64,000 nucleotides of DNA, taken from positions 1,116,001 to 1,180,000 of the forward strand of contig NZ_CP166840.1 of NCBI RefSeq assembly GCF_041346925.1, read 5' to 3'. The DNA comes from Agaribacterium sp. ZY112 (GTDB lineage: Bacteria; Pseudomonadota; Gammaproteobacteria; Pseudomonadales; Cellvibrionaceae). The position numbers and the translations under genes are program-made. The notes under the pieces were generated by a model. The model was not told the DNA's origin, did not search any database, and saw only the letters and a program-made list of their open reading frames with translations. Shown here piece by piece: positions 8,724-16,842 of this stretch (positions within the stretch are counted from its first letter, which is position 1; each line of letters begins with the position of its first letter).

Positions 8724-9377
8724 ATGAACGCGATAGTTACTTTTTTCCAAACCGGTGGACCATTTATGTACCCAATTGCCATTGTTTTGGTTATTGGTTT
8801 AGCGCTTGCTATTGAGCGCTGGGTCTTTCTTTCATCTGCTAAGCGTTCTAACCGAAAAACGTTCGATCGTATGCTGCCTATGTTACGTAAAAAAGATTAC
8901 AGCACGGTCGTAGAGCTTGCTCGTTCAAGTGGTGCACCGATTGGTCGCATCGTTGCTGCTGGCTTGGCTCGTATGCAGCAAACTCCTCGTCGTGAAGAGA
9001 TTGAATACGCGATGGAAGAAGGTGTTATGGAGGCCGTACCACGCTTAGAAAAACGGACTTCTTATTTGGCTACACTGGCAAACATTGCAACCCTACTAGG
9101 GTTGTTAGGTACCATTATGGGGCTTATTGCCGCATTTACTGCAGTTGCTAATGCGGCACCAGCTGAAAAAGCTACTCTGCTTTCTCAGAGTATTTCTGTG
9201 GCAATGAATACAACTGCTTTTGGTTTGATTGCGGCTATTCCCCTTTTGCTTGTTCATGCGATGTTGGTAGAAAAAACCACTGAAATCGTCGATAGCTTAG
9301 AAATGGCCGGGACTAAATGTCTTAACATTATAAGTAATGCAACAGGCTCTAATTCACGAACTCGCAGCGGTGAATAA
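8724..9377 (+). CDS. MotA/TolQ/ExbB-family proton channel protein
   Basis: A 217-residue inner-membrane protein with three predicted helices (about 14-31, 117-139 and 162-183) and a large cytoplasmic loop between the first and second, the ExbB/TolQ topology. The conserved cores LATLANIATLLGLLGTIMGL and ISVAMNTTAFGLIAAIP are the channel-lining motifs of the family. A GGAGG ribosome site at 8709-8713 precedes the ATG. It is followed by two ExbD-like genes and an AgmX/TonB-like gene, so it should form the pentameric stator that converts proton motive force into movement of the periplasmic partners. The order is the same as in AglR-AglQ-AglS-type gene sets. I assign no standard gene symbol because the substrate or function of the machine is not evident. 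Confidence 0.93.
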   Translation: MNAIVTFFQTGGPFMYPIAIVLVIGLALAIERWVFLSSAKRSNRKTFDRMLPMLRKKDYSTVVELARSSGAPIGRIVAAGLARMQQTPRREEIEYAMEEGVMEAVPRLEKRTSYLATLANIATLLGLLGTIMGLIAAFTAVANAAPAEKATLLSQSISVAMNTTAFGLIAAIPLLLVHAMLVEKTTEIVDSLEMAGTKCLNIISNATGSNSRTRSGE

Positions 9378-9391
9378 CTAGGGCTTTAGCA

Positions 9392-9937
9392 ATGCGCAGA
9401 AGTAGATTTCGCAATAAAGAAGCGGAGCTGGATATTACATCATTTATGAATTTGATGATTATCCTCGTGCCAGTGCTTCTTATGAGTATGGTGTTTAGCC
9501 ATATTTCGGTGTTGGAATTAAAGCTTCCGGATATCGCCTCCAGTTCCGAAGCAAATCCCAACAATAAAAATCAAGGCCTTGAATTGGTTATTAATCAGGA
9601 TACCTTAGTGGTGAATTACCCCGCAGGGTCTCCGTTAAAAACTTTACCTAAGGTGGATGCTGGTGAAGGCTCTGAGCAGATATATGACTTTGAGCTACTT
9701 TCTACAGTACTTCAGGAAGTGAAGCGACAGTTGAAAGATCAAGGAATTGATAAACGAGATATCTTGATTTTGTCCCATCCTGATACAGACTATCAGACGA
9801 TTGTAAAAGCGATGGATACGGTGAGAAGTTTTAAAGCCGTTGTTGCTGCTTCATTAGTTGATGCTGAACTTTTTCCGGCAATCTCTTTGGGTGATGCACC
9901 TATAGAGAGCTCTACTACTAAGGAGGGCGGAAAATAA
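9392..9937 (+). CDS. ExbD/TolR-family protein lacking the membrane aspartate
   Basis: A 181-residue protein with a short basic cytoplasmic N-terminus, one membrane helix (about residues 14-37) and a periplasmic domain ending in the ILILSHPDTDYQTIVKAMD segment typical of ExbD/TolR. The family motif that normally reads like TPFIDVMLVLL here reads TSFMNLMIILV, so Asn20 stands where the proton-binding aspartate (Asp25 of E. coli ExbD) is expected. The gene ends one base into the next ExbD-like gene, whose aspartate is intact. The pair may assemble as a heterodimer in which only one subunit carries protons. The identification as ExbD/TolR is secure; its consequence is inferred. Confidence 0.9.
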   Translation: MRRSRFRNKEAELDITSFMNLMIILVPVLLMSMVFSHISVLELKLPDIASSSEANPNNKNQGLELVINQDTLVVNYPAGSPLKTLPKVDAGEGSEQIYDFELLSTVLQEVKRQLKDQGIDKRDILILSHPDTDYQTIVKAMDTVRSFKAVVAASLVDAELFPAISLGDAPIESSTTKEGGK

Positions 9938-10476
9938 TGAAGCAGTCTAAACGTGTAAAACGTATGGAGCGGCATCATCGTCGAGCTCGTAAAACCTCAA
10001 AATTGAATCTGGTTTCTTTGATGGATATTTTTACCATCTTGGTATTCTTTTTGTTGGTGAACTCTTCAGATGTTGAAGTTCTACAGAATGATAAGAGTAT
10101 TAAGTTACCGGAATCAGTTGCTGAGAAAAAGCCAGAGCAAACCTTAGTTGTTGTGGTAAATAAAGAAAATATTCTTGTTGGCGGTCGTGAAGTCGCAAAC
10201 CTTAATACAATAAAAGAAACGGAAGAAGGTATTGTTGGCCTAAAAAAGGAGCTTGATTATCTAGCGGAACGCAGTCCTTATAAAGACGCAGAGCAGGCAA
10301 GCTTAGGTCGTGATGTCAATATCATGGCAGACAAGGATACACCTTATAAGTTACTAAAAAAGGTAATGAAAACCTGCGCTAAAGCGGATTATAGAAATAT
10401 CTCCTTGGCTGTTAGTCAGGTTGTAGCGGATGAGTCAGATTTAGATGCTGCAGTGCAACTAGGTTCAGGGGGGTAA
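9937..10476 (+). CDS. ExbD/TolR-family protein with intact membrane aspartate
   Basis: A 179-residue ExbD/TolR-like protein. The N-terminal 20 residues are strongly basic, then one membrane helix (about 23-42) contains VSLMDIFTILVFFLL with Asp30 at the proton-carrying position. The periplasmic domain contains QTLVVVVNKENILVGG and a C-terminal PYKLLKKVMKTCAKADYRNI segment that matches the ExbD fold. A strong AGGAGG ribosome site at 9921-9926 lies inside the preceding gene, and the ATG shares one base with its stop. With the ExbB-like protein it should form the proton-driven stator; the following AgmX-like gene starts two bases after its stop. Confidence 0.93.
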   Translation: MKQSKRVKRMERHHRRARKTSKLNLVSLMDIFTILVFFLLVNSSDVEVLQNDKSIKLPESVAEKKPEQTLVVVVNKENILVGGREVANLNTIKETEEGIVGLKKELDYLAERSPYKDAEQASLGRDVNIMADKDTPYKLLKKVMKTCAKADYRNISLAVSQVVADESDLDAAVQLGSGG

Positions 10477-10477
10477 T

Positions 10478-11434
10478 ATGTCTATAGCTATTGCCGCCCC
10501 CAATTTACAGCTGCCTTGGTCTTCTTCTAAAGAAGATAATAAGCGCTACCAGAAGTTTTTACTGATTCTACTTGTTCCATTTTTGGTGCTTAGTATTGTT
10601 ATTCCTTTTATCGATGTGCCCGAGCCTGAACGCAGCCAGTTAGAGAAAATTCCTGAGCAGCTGGCACGTGTGCAGCTTGAGGAAAAGGTTCTACCTCCCC
10701 CCCCAACGCCGACACCGACGCCGGAAGAAAAAGAAAAGCCAAAGGAGGAGAAAAAGGAAGAACCTAAAGAAGAAAAGAAGGCGACTCCCGAGCCTAAATC
10801 TGAGCCTCCGGCGCAGTTAATTGAAGAAGCTAAAGAGGTTGCTCAGGCTGAGATCAATCAATTTGCGGACGCTCTATCGGATATGCGAGACGCTTTTGAC
10901 CTTGAAGATATGAGTGATGCTGATCAATTAAGCCAGAGCTTGGGTAAAGCAGCCGAGCTTGAACGAGCAGCTATTACGTCAAATAAAGTATCTACAAGTA
11001 GCACAGGAATTAACTCTGCTAAATTAAGCCGTAATACCGGTGGTGTTGCCTTAAGCGGTAAAAAAGATACCAAGGTTGATAGTAAGCTGGCGAGTGCAAC
11101 CGGTGTTGCTAGCAAAGCGAAAAAGCAAAGCTCTAGGGATAAAAGCAAGCGTAGCGAAGAAGAAATTCGTAAAACTATGGATAAAAACAAAGGCAAGATT
11201 GATGCAATCTATAATCGTGCCTTGCGTCGTAATCCCGCTCTTGAAGGTAAGGTTGTCTTTAATTTAGTGATTGATCCTAATGGTCGGGTGAGCTCTGCTT
11301 CCATTGTCAGTAGTGAGCTGGATGATCCTGCATTGGAGAGAAAGCTACTTACTCGAATCAAGCTGATTAGTTTTGGTGCTAAAGATGTTCTGCAAACCAA
11401 GATTAATTACAGCATAGACTTTTTGCCTTATTAA
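10478..11434 (+). CDS. TonB-like protein with AgmX/PglI-type C-terminal domain
   Basis: A 318-residue protein with TonB architecture: a short cytoplasmic start, a single membrane helix (about residues 27-46), a Pro/Glu/Lys-rich rigid linker (about 74-118, with PPPPTPTPTPEEKEKPKEE), a middle region, and a C-terminal domain from about 232. That last domain (KIDAIYNRALRRNPALEGKV followed by FNLVIDPNGRVSSASIVSSE) is the AgmX/PglI variant of the TonB C-terminal fold known from Myxococcus gliding proteins, rather than the YP-containing siderophore TonB type. As the last gene of the operon it should couple the ExbB/ExbD stator to periplasmic or outer-membrane TPR partners. It lies two bases after the second ExbD gene. 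The target is unknown. Confidence 0.88.
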   Translation: MSIAIAAPNLQLPWSSSKEDNKRYQKFLLILLVPFLVLSIVIPFIDVPEPERSQLEKIPEQLARVQLEEKVLPPPPTPTPTPEEKEKPKEEKKEEPKEEKKATPEPKSEPPAQLIEEAKEVAQAEINQFADALSDMRDAFDLEDMSDADQLSQSLGKAAELERAAITSNKVSTSSTGINSAKLSRNTGGVALSGKKDTKVDSKLASATGVASKAKKQSSRDKSKRSEEEIRKTMDKNKGKIDAIYNRALRRNPALEGKVVFNLVIDPNGRVSSASIVSSELDDPALERKLLTRIKLISFGAKDVLQTKINYSIDFLPY

Positions 11435-11450
11435 TTACGGCTAATGGTGG

Positions 11451-11759
11451 TCAAGTTTGAGCTTGTTTAATCAGAGCAAGCTTGGCTGCCCGTGACAGTT
11501 TCTTTATTTGAGCTTCGCGAATACTTGCTTGGCTTCGATTTTCTAAGGTTTCGCTATAGACTAAGTTGACGGGTTGGCGAGCTCGGGTGTAACGAGCTCC
11601 TTTACTGAAGCCGTTATGTTCTTTTAGGCGCCGTTCAAGGTCGGTGGTAATGCCACAATAGAGGCTGTTATCCGAACAGCTTACAATATACACCTGCCAA
11701 GTATTTGTTTGCTCATTGTCATTCTTAAAGCTAGTTTGGGGCTTTTGTTTATGTGGCAT
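11451..11759 (-). CDS. GIY-YIG nuclease-fold protein (YhbQ/UPF0213 type)
   Basis: About 102 residues containing a single GIY-YIG domain: VYIVSCSDNSLYCGITTDLE gives the two-strand core, followed by RRLKEHN and the GARYTRARQPVNLVYSE segment with the conserved Tyr/Arg/Glu that mark the small stand-alone subfamily. Such proteins are putative endonucleases with little experimental characterisation. ATG 11759 follows an AGGG; a GTG at 11771 also has a plausible ribosome site, so the start is uncertain by four codons. Its 5' end overlaps the start of the divergent DUF6122 gene. It converges on the AgmX-like gene with a 16-base gap. Confidence 0.88.
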   Translation of the reverse strand: MPHKQKPQTSFKNDNEQTNTWQVYIVSCSDNSLYCGITTDLERRLKEHNGFSKGARYTRARQPVNLVYSETLENRSQASIREAQIKKLSRAAKLALIKQAQT

Positions 11760-12092
11760 ATCGCCCTTCACGTTCTCGTTCCTCTATGTATTGCTGTAGC
11801 TTTATATCAAAAGCGTGCACTAAAAGCTTTTTTGTTTATGTTGTTGGCTTTTGCGATTGATATAGACCACTTGTTGGCTCAGCCTATTTACGACCCTACA
11901 CGCTGTAGTGTCGATTTTCACCCGCTTCATAGTTTGTACTTACTTCCTTTGTATATCCTTCTATCCTTGCAGTGGCGCTATAAGCCCTTGCAATGGTTTG
12001 CTTGGGGCTTGGTTATTCATATGGGGCTTGATAGTTTGGACTGTATGCAGAATCAAGGTGTTTGGTTTTATCAGCATGAGGCCAAGCCCTAA
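11751..12092 (+). CDS. DUF6122-family membrane protein
   Basis: About 113 residues starting at [20 protein letters not shown]. Three or four hydrophobic helices are separated by conserved polar positions: the early HxxLH, an AIDIDHLLA motif, FHPLHS, and HMGLDSLDC near the end. This His/Asp pattern resembles small membrane proteins of the DUF6122 group, related in pattern to membrane metal-dependent hydrolases. The function is unknown. I chose ATG 11751 over the ORF's upstream start because it matches the family's short N-terminus and has a GGGG about nine bases upstream. Its stop overlaps that of the convergent acyltransferase by a few bases inside a hairpin loop. Confidence 0.72.
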   Translation: MWHIALHVLVPLCIAVALYQKRALKAFLFMLLAFAIDIDHLLAQPIYDPTRCSVDFHPLHSLYLLPLYILLSLQWRYKPLQWFAWGLVIHMGLDSLDCMQNQGVWFYQHEAKP

Positions 12093-12107
12093 TCTCTTGG
12101 GCTTGGC
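12081..12107. terminator. Hairpin containing both stop codons of the convergent pair
   Basis: GCCAAGCCC at 12081-12089 and GGGCTTGGC at 12099-12107 form a perfect nine-base-pair stem around a nine-base loop that holds the TAA of the DUF6122 gene and the TAG of the acyltransferase. No U-tract follows on either strand, so it may block read-through or protect 3' ends rather than act as a classical intrinsic terminator. Confidence 0.55.
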
Positions 12108-12811
12108 GCAAAGATACTACGCAGCCATTTCCAGCTAGAGTTTTGCTTGAGTAGGTAGCGCTGTAACTCATGTTGTTGATCGCAGTAGTCGGAGGCTTGC
12201 TCAAATAAAAAAGCCCGAGTAATACGCCGTTTATTGGGCTTAAGTAGCTTGATTACCTTAGCTGGATTTCCTCCAACCACCGTGTTTTCTTCTACATCAT
12301 TTGTCACCACAGCACCGGCAGCGACGATGCTGTTTTCGCCTATGCTTACGCCCTTGTTGATAATGGCGCGAGTGCCTATCCATACGTTATCGGCAATATT
12401 GACTGCTGCGCTACAGCGAAATGGGCGAGTTCGGTTATAGCTACCGTGCCAGTCACTGTCACTAATGTAGGTATCGGCAGCAATCATGCAGCTCTTGCCT
12501 ATGCGAATCAGTTCGGCTGATGCAATGTTGGCTCCTGGCGATATTAAGCTGTAATCGCCTAATTCAATGCGCCCCTGTTGGCTCTTACTGCTCCAAGTAC
12601 TTATACGAATAGGGTTATGGTCATCGCTGATAAGGTGTACGTGCCTACCTGCATGAATGCCTGAGCCAAAAAGCCTTAAGCTACGGGGCTTAAGTACTGC
12701 TAAACCTTCGCCCACGCTATCGAACTGCGGTTCGATAATACGTCGACAATAGAGACCTGTCAGCCAGCGATGAGAAAGGTAGAGCCAATAGGGTTGATGG
12801 TTTTTTCTCAT
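12089..12811 (-). CDS. Acyltransferase with left-handed beta-helix (hexapeptide repeat)
   Basis: A 240-residue protein with a hexapeptide-repeat domain from about residue 70 to 190: [40 protein letters not shown] with the conserved His of the active site (DSDWHG), then [20 protein letters not shown] and [20 protein letters not shown], ending in [11 protein letters not shown], the standard end of maltose/galactoside-type O-acetyltransferases. The N-terminal 60 residues are less typical. The substrate cannot be read from the sequence; cell-surface polysaccharide or lipid glycan acetylation is usual for this family. The gene stands alone, converges on DUF6122 and is divergent from the PAS histidine kinase at 13027. 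Confidence 0.86.
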   Translation of the reverse strand: MRKNHQPYWLYLSHRWLTGLYCRRIIEPQFDSVGEGLAVLKPRSLRLFGSGIHAGRHVHLISDDHNPIRISTWSSKSQQGRIELGDYSLISPGANIASAELIRIGKSCMIAADTYISDSDWHGSYNRTRPFRCSAAVNIADNVWIGTRAIINKGVSIGENSIVAAGAVVTNDVEENTVVGGNPAKVIKLLKPNKRRITRAFLFEQASDYCDQQHELQRYLLKQNSSWKWLRSIFAPSPRD

Positions 12812-13026
12812 GTCTTTCCTTGTGGGGGCGGCGAGCCAAATTGTACATTGCTGCTATGCTTTTACTACTAAGTCCGTCTTGTTGTTCAGGCTAAATCGGC
12901 TTGCTGGCCGTGGGTTCATAAAGCTGTGTAGTAAGCCACTACAGTGCGTAGGTATGCTACTTCATATGGCGAAGACAGTTATTAGTGGTGTGAGGTTAAT
13001 GTGTACGGATTGGGTATAACATTGCA

Positions 13027-14727
13027 ATGAGTGGTGATAGTACTAGCAAAAGTACTAAGGCAGAGCTTGAGCGGCGTATAGAGCTACTTGAGTGTGAGTT
13101 GGCGCGGAACCGGAACTTCTTTCGTACAGCTTTAGATCACCTACCAGTGCGTGTCTTTTGGAAAGATACTCAAAGTTTGTATCTTGGCGCAAATAGGCTT
13201 TTTGTTGAAGATGCGGGCTTATCCTCTCTTGAACAGCTAGTGGGCTGTAGTGATTACGATCTTCCTTGGGATAACAGTACCGCAGAGCTTTATCGCAAAG
13301 ACGATAAGTACGTTATGAGTACGGAGTTGGAGCGTGTTAACTATGAGGAGCCGCAAGAGCGTGACGGTAAGACGGTTAACTGGTTGCGAACCACAAAGGT
13401 GCCACTGCGTAACGATCACAATGAGGTGATTGGTGTATTGGGCACCTATGAAGATATTAGTGAATTTAAAGCGCAGCAATTGGCTTTAGCTGAAAGTGAA
13501 GAGCGCTATAAGCTTGCGCTGGCAGGTGTGAGTGATGGCATCTTTGATTGGAATATTGATCAACAAAGGTTGTTCTTATCGGATACTGCAAAGCGTGTTT
13601 TAGAGCTTGCTCCAGATTATGAGGGGCGCTCGTTTGAGCCTATAGTGTCCTGTATTCAAGCTACGCATCAAACATCATTTTATAGACAACTTGTGGCTCA
13701 CTTGAAGGGTGAAAGCCCTATTTTTGAAGTTGAGCTGCCGATGACGTTCACATCTGGGCGCCGTTGGATTCTTGTGCGTGGTTTGGCTAAGCCTGATAAG
13801 CAAGGGCGATGTCAGCGCATGTGTGGCTCTGTAAGCGATATTAGCTCGCGCAGAGAAGCACAAGAAGAAATACACAGGCTGAATAGCTCCCTTGAGTTAA
13901 AAGTAAGCCAGCGAACGAGTGAATTAGAAAGTACCAATGAAAAGCTATTAGATGCTTTAGCGGTACTTCGTGCGGCTCAAGACGAACTTATACAAAATGA
14001 AAACCTAGCCTCATTAGGGGCGCTTGTGAGTAGTGTCGCTCATGAAGCAAATACCCCCTTGGGCATAAGTTTGACAGCCTCTTCTCATCTTGTGGAACTG
14101 CTATCTGACATTGAGCATAAATTCGAATCTGGTTCTTTAAAAAAGAGCGACTTTCTTAATTTCTTTGCAAATACTAAAGAGTGCTCTGATCTTGTTCAAA
14201 ACAATTTAAAGCGCGCTTCAGATCTGATTGGCAGCTTTAAGAAAATTGCAGTTGATAAAAGTTCTGAAGAATTAAGGTCTATAGGTTTGGGTGATTATAT
14301 TAAAGAAATTGTATTATCTCTAAGTCCTCGCTTGCGTAAAGCGAAGGTTAATCCTGTGGTAAGTGTTGATGGTGAGGTAACACTAACGACTTATCCAGGT
14401 AGTATCGCTCAGGTTTTTACCAACCTTATTATGAATTCCATTCATCATGCTTTTGTTGACATAGATAAACCGGAAATTCATATCAACTGTAAAAGAGAGA
14501 AGGACGATCTGGTTCTTACTTATTGGGATAATGGTGTTGGCATTAGTGATGAAATTAAGGGACAAATATTTGCTCCATTTTTTACCACAAAGAGAGAATC
14601 CGGTGGCAGTGGCTTAGGTTTGAATATTGTACATAATATAGTATGCAATAAGTTAAAAGGGCGTGTGGTCTGTGAAAGTGACTTGGGTAAAGGGGCTTGT
14701 TTTTATATAAGCCTGCCATGTGATTGA
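13027..14727 (+). CDS. PAS-domain sensor histidine kinase (module A)
   Basis: A 566-residue cytoplasmic kinase without membrane helices. Two PAS domains occupy about residues 28-150 (FFRTALDHLPVRVFWKD to GTYEDISEFK) and 155-285 (ESEERYKLALAGVSDGIFDW to GSVSDIS). A coiled coil follows (285-325), then a phosphorylation site SSVAHEANTPLG with His339, and a HATPase domain with N box (MNSIHHA), G1 (DNGVGI), F box and G2 (GGSGLGL). It belongs to the NtrB/HisKA-variant group with Asn-Thr-Pro after the histidine. It is followed after 47 bases by a receiver-DUF3369-HD-GYP gene, the presumed partner. The same pairing recurs at 23359-26404. Confidence 0.92.
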   Translation: MSGDSTSKSTKAELERRIELLECELARNRNFFRTALDHLPVRVFWKDTQSLYLGANRLFVEDAGLSSLEQLVGCSDYDLPWDNSTAELYRKDDKYVMSTELERVNYEEPQERDGKTVNWLRTTKVPLRNDHNEVIGVLGTYEDISEFKAQQLALAESEERYKLALAGVSDGIFDWNIDQQRLFLSDTAKRVLELAPDYEGRSFEPIVSCIQATHQTSFYRQLVAHLKGESPIFEVELPMTFTSGRRWILVRGLAKPDKQGRCQRMCGSVSDISSRREAQEEIHRLNSSLELKVSQRTSELESTNEKLLDALAVLRAAQDELIQNENLASLGALVSSVAHEANTPLGISLTASSHLVELLSDIEHKFESGSLKKSDFLNFFANTKECSDLVQNNLKRASDLIGSFKKIAVDKSSEELRSIGLGDYIKEIVLSLSPRLRKAKVNPVVSVDGEVTLTTYPGSIAQVFTNLIMNSIHHAFVDIDKPEIHINCKREKDDLVLTYWDNGVGISDEIKGQIFAPFFTTKRESGGSGLGLNIVHNIVCNKLKGRVVCESDLGKGACFYISLPCD

Positions 14728-14774
14728 CTAATAGTGATTGTGTTAACAGCTTAAGATAATGCAGTGAGTTAGAT

Positions 14775-16337
14775 ATGGAAGATTTTATATTTGCCCCAGA
14801 AAATGATTATTCCAAAGATGAAGACCCTAAAGCATCGGGTAAGAAGCCTTGGCGTATAGCGGTTGTTGATGATGAAGAGAATATTCATAAAGTGACGAAG
14901 TTTGCATTATCTGATTTCACCTTTGAGGGGCGGCGTTTAGAATTTGTCGACGCTTTTTCTGGAGAAGAGGCTAGGAGAATATTTAAAGATTATGATGATA
15001 TAGCCGTTGTGCTTCTTGATGTGGTGATGGAAAGTGAGCACGCTGGTCTTGATACAGCAAAATTTATTAGAGAGGAACTAAAAAATACAAGCACAAGAAT
15101 TGTATTAAGAACAGGTCAGCCGGGGCAGGCTCCTGAGCGAGAAGTCATTAGTGAATATGATATTAATGACTATAAAGAGAAAACAGAGCTGACTTCTAGA
15201 AAGCTTTATACCTTAATGTACAGTTGTTTGCGGTCTTATAGAGATATATTGGCTCTGGATGAAAGCAGGAAGGGCTTAGAACGTGTTATTAAAGCTTCAA
15301 AGAATATTTATGAGAAACGGTTTTTAGACGAATTTACGGCCGGTGTATTACAGCAAATAACATCCATTTTGCATATTGATGAAAGTGCATTTTTTGGAAA
15401 GCTTGAGGGCTTAACCGCCCAGGATCATGATGGTGAGTGCCGTATCGTTGCTGGTACGGGTATGTTTAGCCCGAAAGTAGGTGAAACAGTTTCTACTCAT
15501 TTAGATAGTGATTTTATTGAGTTAATTAAGAATGCAAATGAAAGTCAAGGTTTACATAAAGATGAAAAATATTTAGCGGTTTCTAAAGGCCAAGATGGGC
15601 AAAAAAACATTCTTTATTTGAGTGGTATTAAAGAGCAAAATCAAATGGATGAGCATTTGATTGAACTGTTTTGTGATAATGTTTTGGTTGCATTTGATAA
15701 TTTGTATCTGAAAGATCAGCTTGTGGAAACTCAAAAGGAACTGGTTTATAGGCTGGGAGAAGCTGTTGAGTCCCGTTCAAGAGAAACTGGCAACCATGTT
15801 AAACGAGTAGCTGCAATTAGTCGTCTATTAGGTTTGGCTATGGGTATGACGGAGGCTAGAGCAGAAATATTGCACTATGCGTCACCTCTGCACGATTTAG
15901 GTAAAATTGGTATACCCGACTCGGTTTTAAATAAGCCTGGGAAGTTAACTGAAGACGAGTGGGATTTAATGAAAAAACACGCTCGAATAGGGCATCAGTT
16001 ACTAGGTGATAGTAAAAGAGAAATTTTAAGAGCCGGGGCTATGATCAGTTTGCAGCACCATGAAAAATGGGATGGCTCTGGTTATCCAGAAGGTTTAAAG
16101 GGCGAAGAAATTTCTTTAGAAGCTCGTATCACGGCTGTTGCGGATGTTTATGATGCTCTTGCTAGCGATCGAGTCTATAAACCAGCTTGGCCCTTAGAGG
16201 ATGTCAATAAACACATTCGTGAACAAGCTGGCATTCATTTTGACCCTCGTGTTGTAGATGCACTCTTTAGTAAAATCGATGAAGTCACGGCTATACGCAG
16301 TCGTTATATGGATAAATTTAGCGGGGATGAGGTATAG
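14775..16337 (+). CDS. Response regulator: receiver, DUF3369 and HD-GYP phosphodiesterase
   Basis: A 520-residue regulator. The receiver domain (about 26-150) has VVDDEEN acidic residues and phosphoacceptor Asp82 in VVLLDVVME. The middle section (about 165-315) is the DUF3369 sensor-like domain. The C-terminal HD-GYP domain (about 325-505) is intact: the HD pair at His373-Asp374 in HDLGKIGIPD, then HARIGHQLL, the HHEKWDGSGYPEG motif and ADVYDALASDR. HD-GYP proteins hydrolyse cyclic di-GMP, so phosphorylation by the adjacent kinase probably tunes cyclic-di-GMP breakdown. The paralogue at 25010 has the same first two domains but a degenerate GGDEF end. Confidence 0.93.
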   Translation: MEDFIFAPENDYSKDEDPKASGKKPWRIAVVDDEENIHKVTKFALSDFTFEGRRLEFVDAFSGEEARRIFKDYDDIAVVLLDVVMESEHAGLDTAKFIREELKNTSTRIVLRTGQPGQAPEREVISEYDINDYKEKTELTSRKLYTLMYSCLRSYRDILALDESRKGLERVIKASKNIYEKRFLDEFTAGVLQQITSILHIDESAFFGKLEGLTAQDHDGECRIVAGTGMFSPKVGETVSTHLDSDFIELIKNANESQGLHKDEKYLAVSKGQDGQKNILYLSGIKEQNQMDEHLIELFCDNVLVAFDNLYLKDQLVETQKELVYRLGEAVESRSRETGNHVKRVAAISRLLGLAMGMTEARAEILHYASPLHDLGKIGIPDSVLNKPGKLTEDEWDLMKKHARIGHQLLGDSKREILRAGAMISLQHHEKWDGSGYPEGLKGEEISLEARITAVADVYDALASDRVYKPAWPLEDVNKHIREQAGIHFDPRVVDALFSKIDEVTAIRSRYMDKFSGDEV

Positions 16338-16356
16338 CCTATGATATTTAAAGTGC

Positions 16357-16596
16357 CTATATCAATTGTAATGAAAGCCAAGGTGCAAAGTTGAAAACAA
16401 GGATGAGTAATTTATAGTTGGCAATAAACCTTAGGTACTCAGGCTTGAGTTGCTCAGGGTTTAAACCTATCAATTTAGAGTGAATGCGTAGAATAGGATT
16501 CCTGGCAAAAAATAAAGCTGAACTAGAAAGAGCTAATAAGCTTATATTGATGATAAGACACCACTGTAATACTTGTTCAAACATAATTAAGCTCAT
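16357..16596 (-). CDS. DUF6868-family small membrane protein
   Basis: A 79-residue protein with two hydrophobic segments: residues about 8-30 (WCLIINISLLALSSSALFFA) and 61-78 (NYKLLILVFNFAPWLSLQLI), linked by a polar region with IHSKLIGLNPEQL. The pattern WCxxINxxLL, RIHSK...G...EQ and a C-terminal YKLLI.VFN..P is what I recall for DUF6868. AAGGA seven bases before the ATG at 16596 supports this start. The function is unknown. It converges on the HD-GYP gene with a 19-base gap and is divergent from the halogenase. Confidence 0.72.
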   Translation of the reverse strand: MSLIMFEQVLQWCLIINISLLALSSSALFFARNPILRIHSKLIGLNPEQLKPEYLRFIANYKLLILVFNFAPWLSLQLI

Positions 16597-16842
16597 TTCT
16601 ATTTCCTTTATATATGAAAAACTTTACTTATTAATATTGACAATTAAACACGGTTTTCTATCCCGATGTTGTCGTTATTCTAACTATCTTTTCTTATTCT
16701 CTTTCTGGCTAGATTTTCCTTCATAATTTAAATTATAGCTATCTGTAAACGAACCTCATGTTCTTGTTGTGGGTCAAGGTTTATTCTTGTTAGCTGGCCC
16801 ACACTGGGACAAAGATCAGCACAAAAGTAAGAGGGATACTTT

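Noticed and set aside
2250..11434. Reading the operon as a standard siderophore TonB-ExbB-ExbD system
   Set aside because: The TonB-like protein has an AgmX/PglI-type end, there are two ExbD genes and several TPR lipoproteins, and no TonB-dependent receptor is linked.
12810..13019. Open frame of 69 codons between the acyltransferase and the PAS kinase
   Set aside because: Begins at the divergent start of the acyltransferase, lacks a ribosome site and gives a patchy Cys-rich product; more likely a promoter region.
16637..16664. Sigma-70 promoter for the halogenase from a perfect TTGACA
   Set aside because: Only TATCCC lies at an acceptable distance; too weak to list as a promoter.
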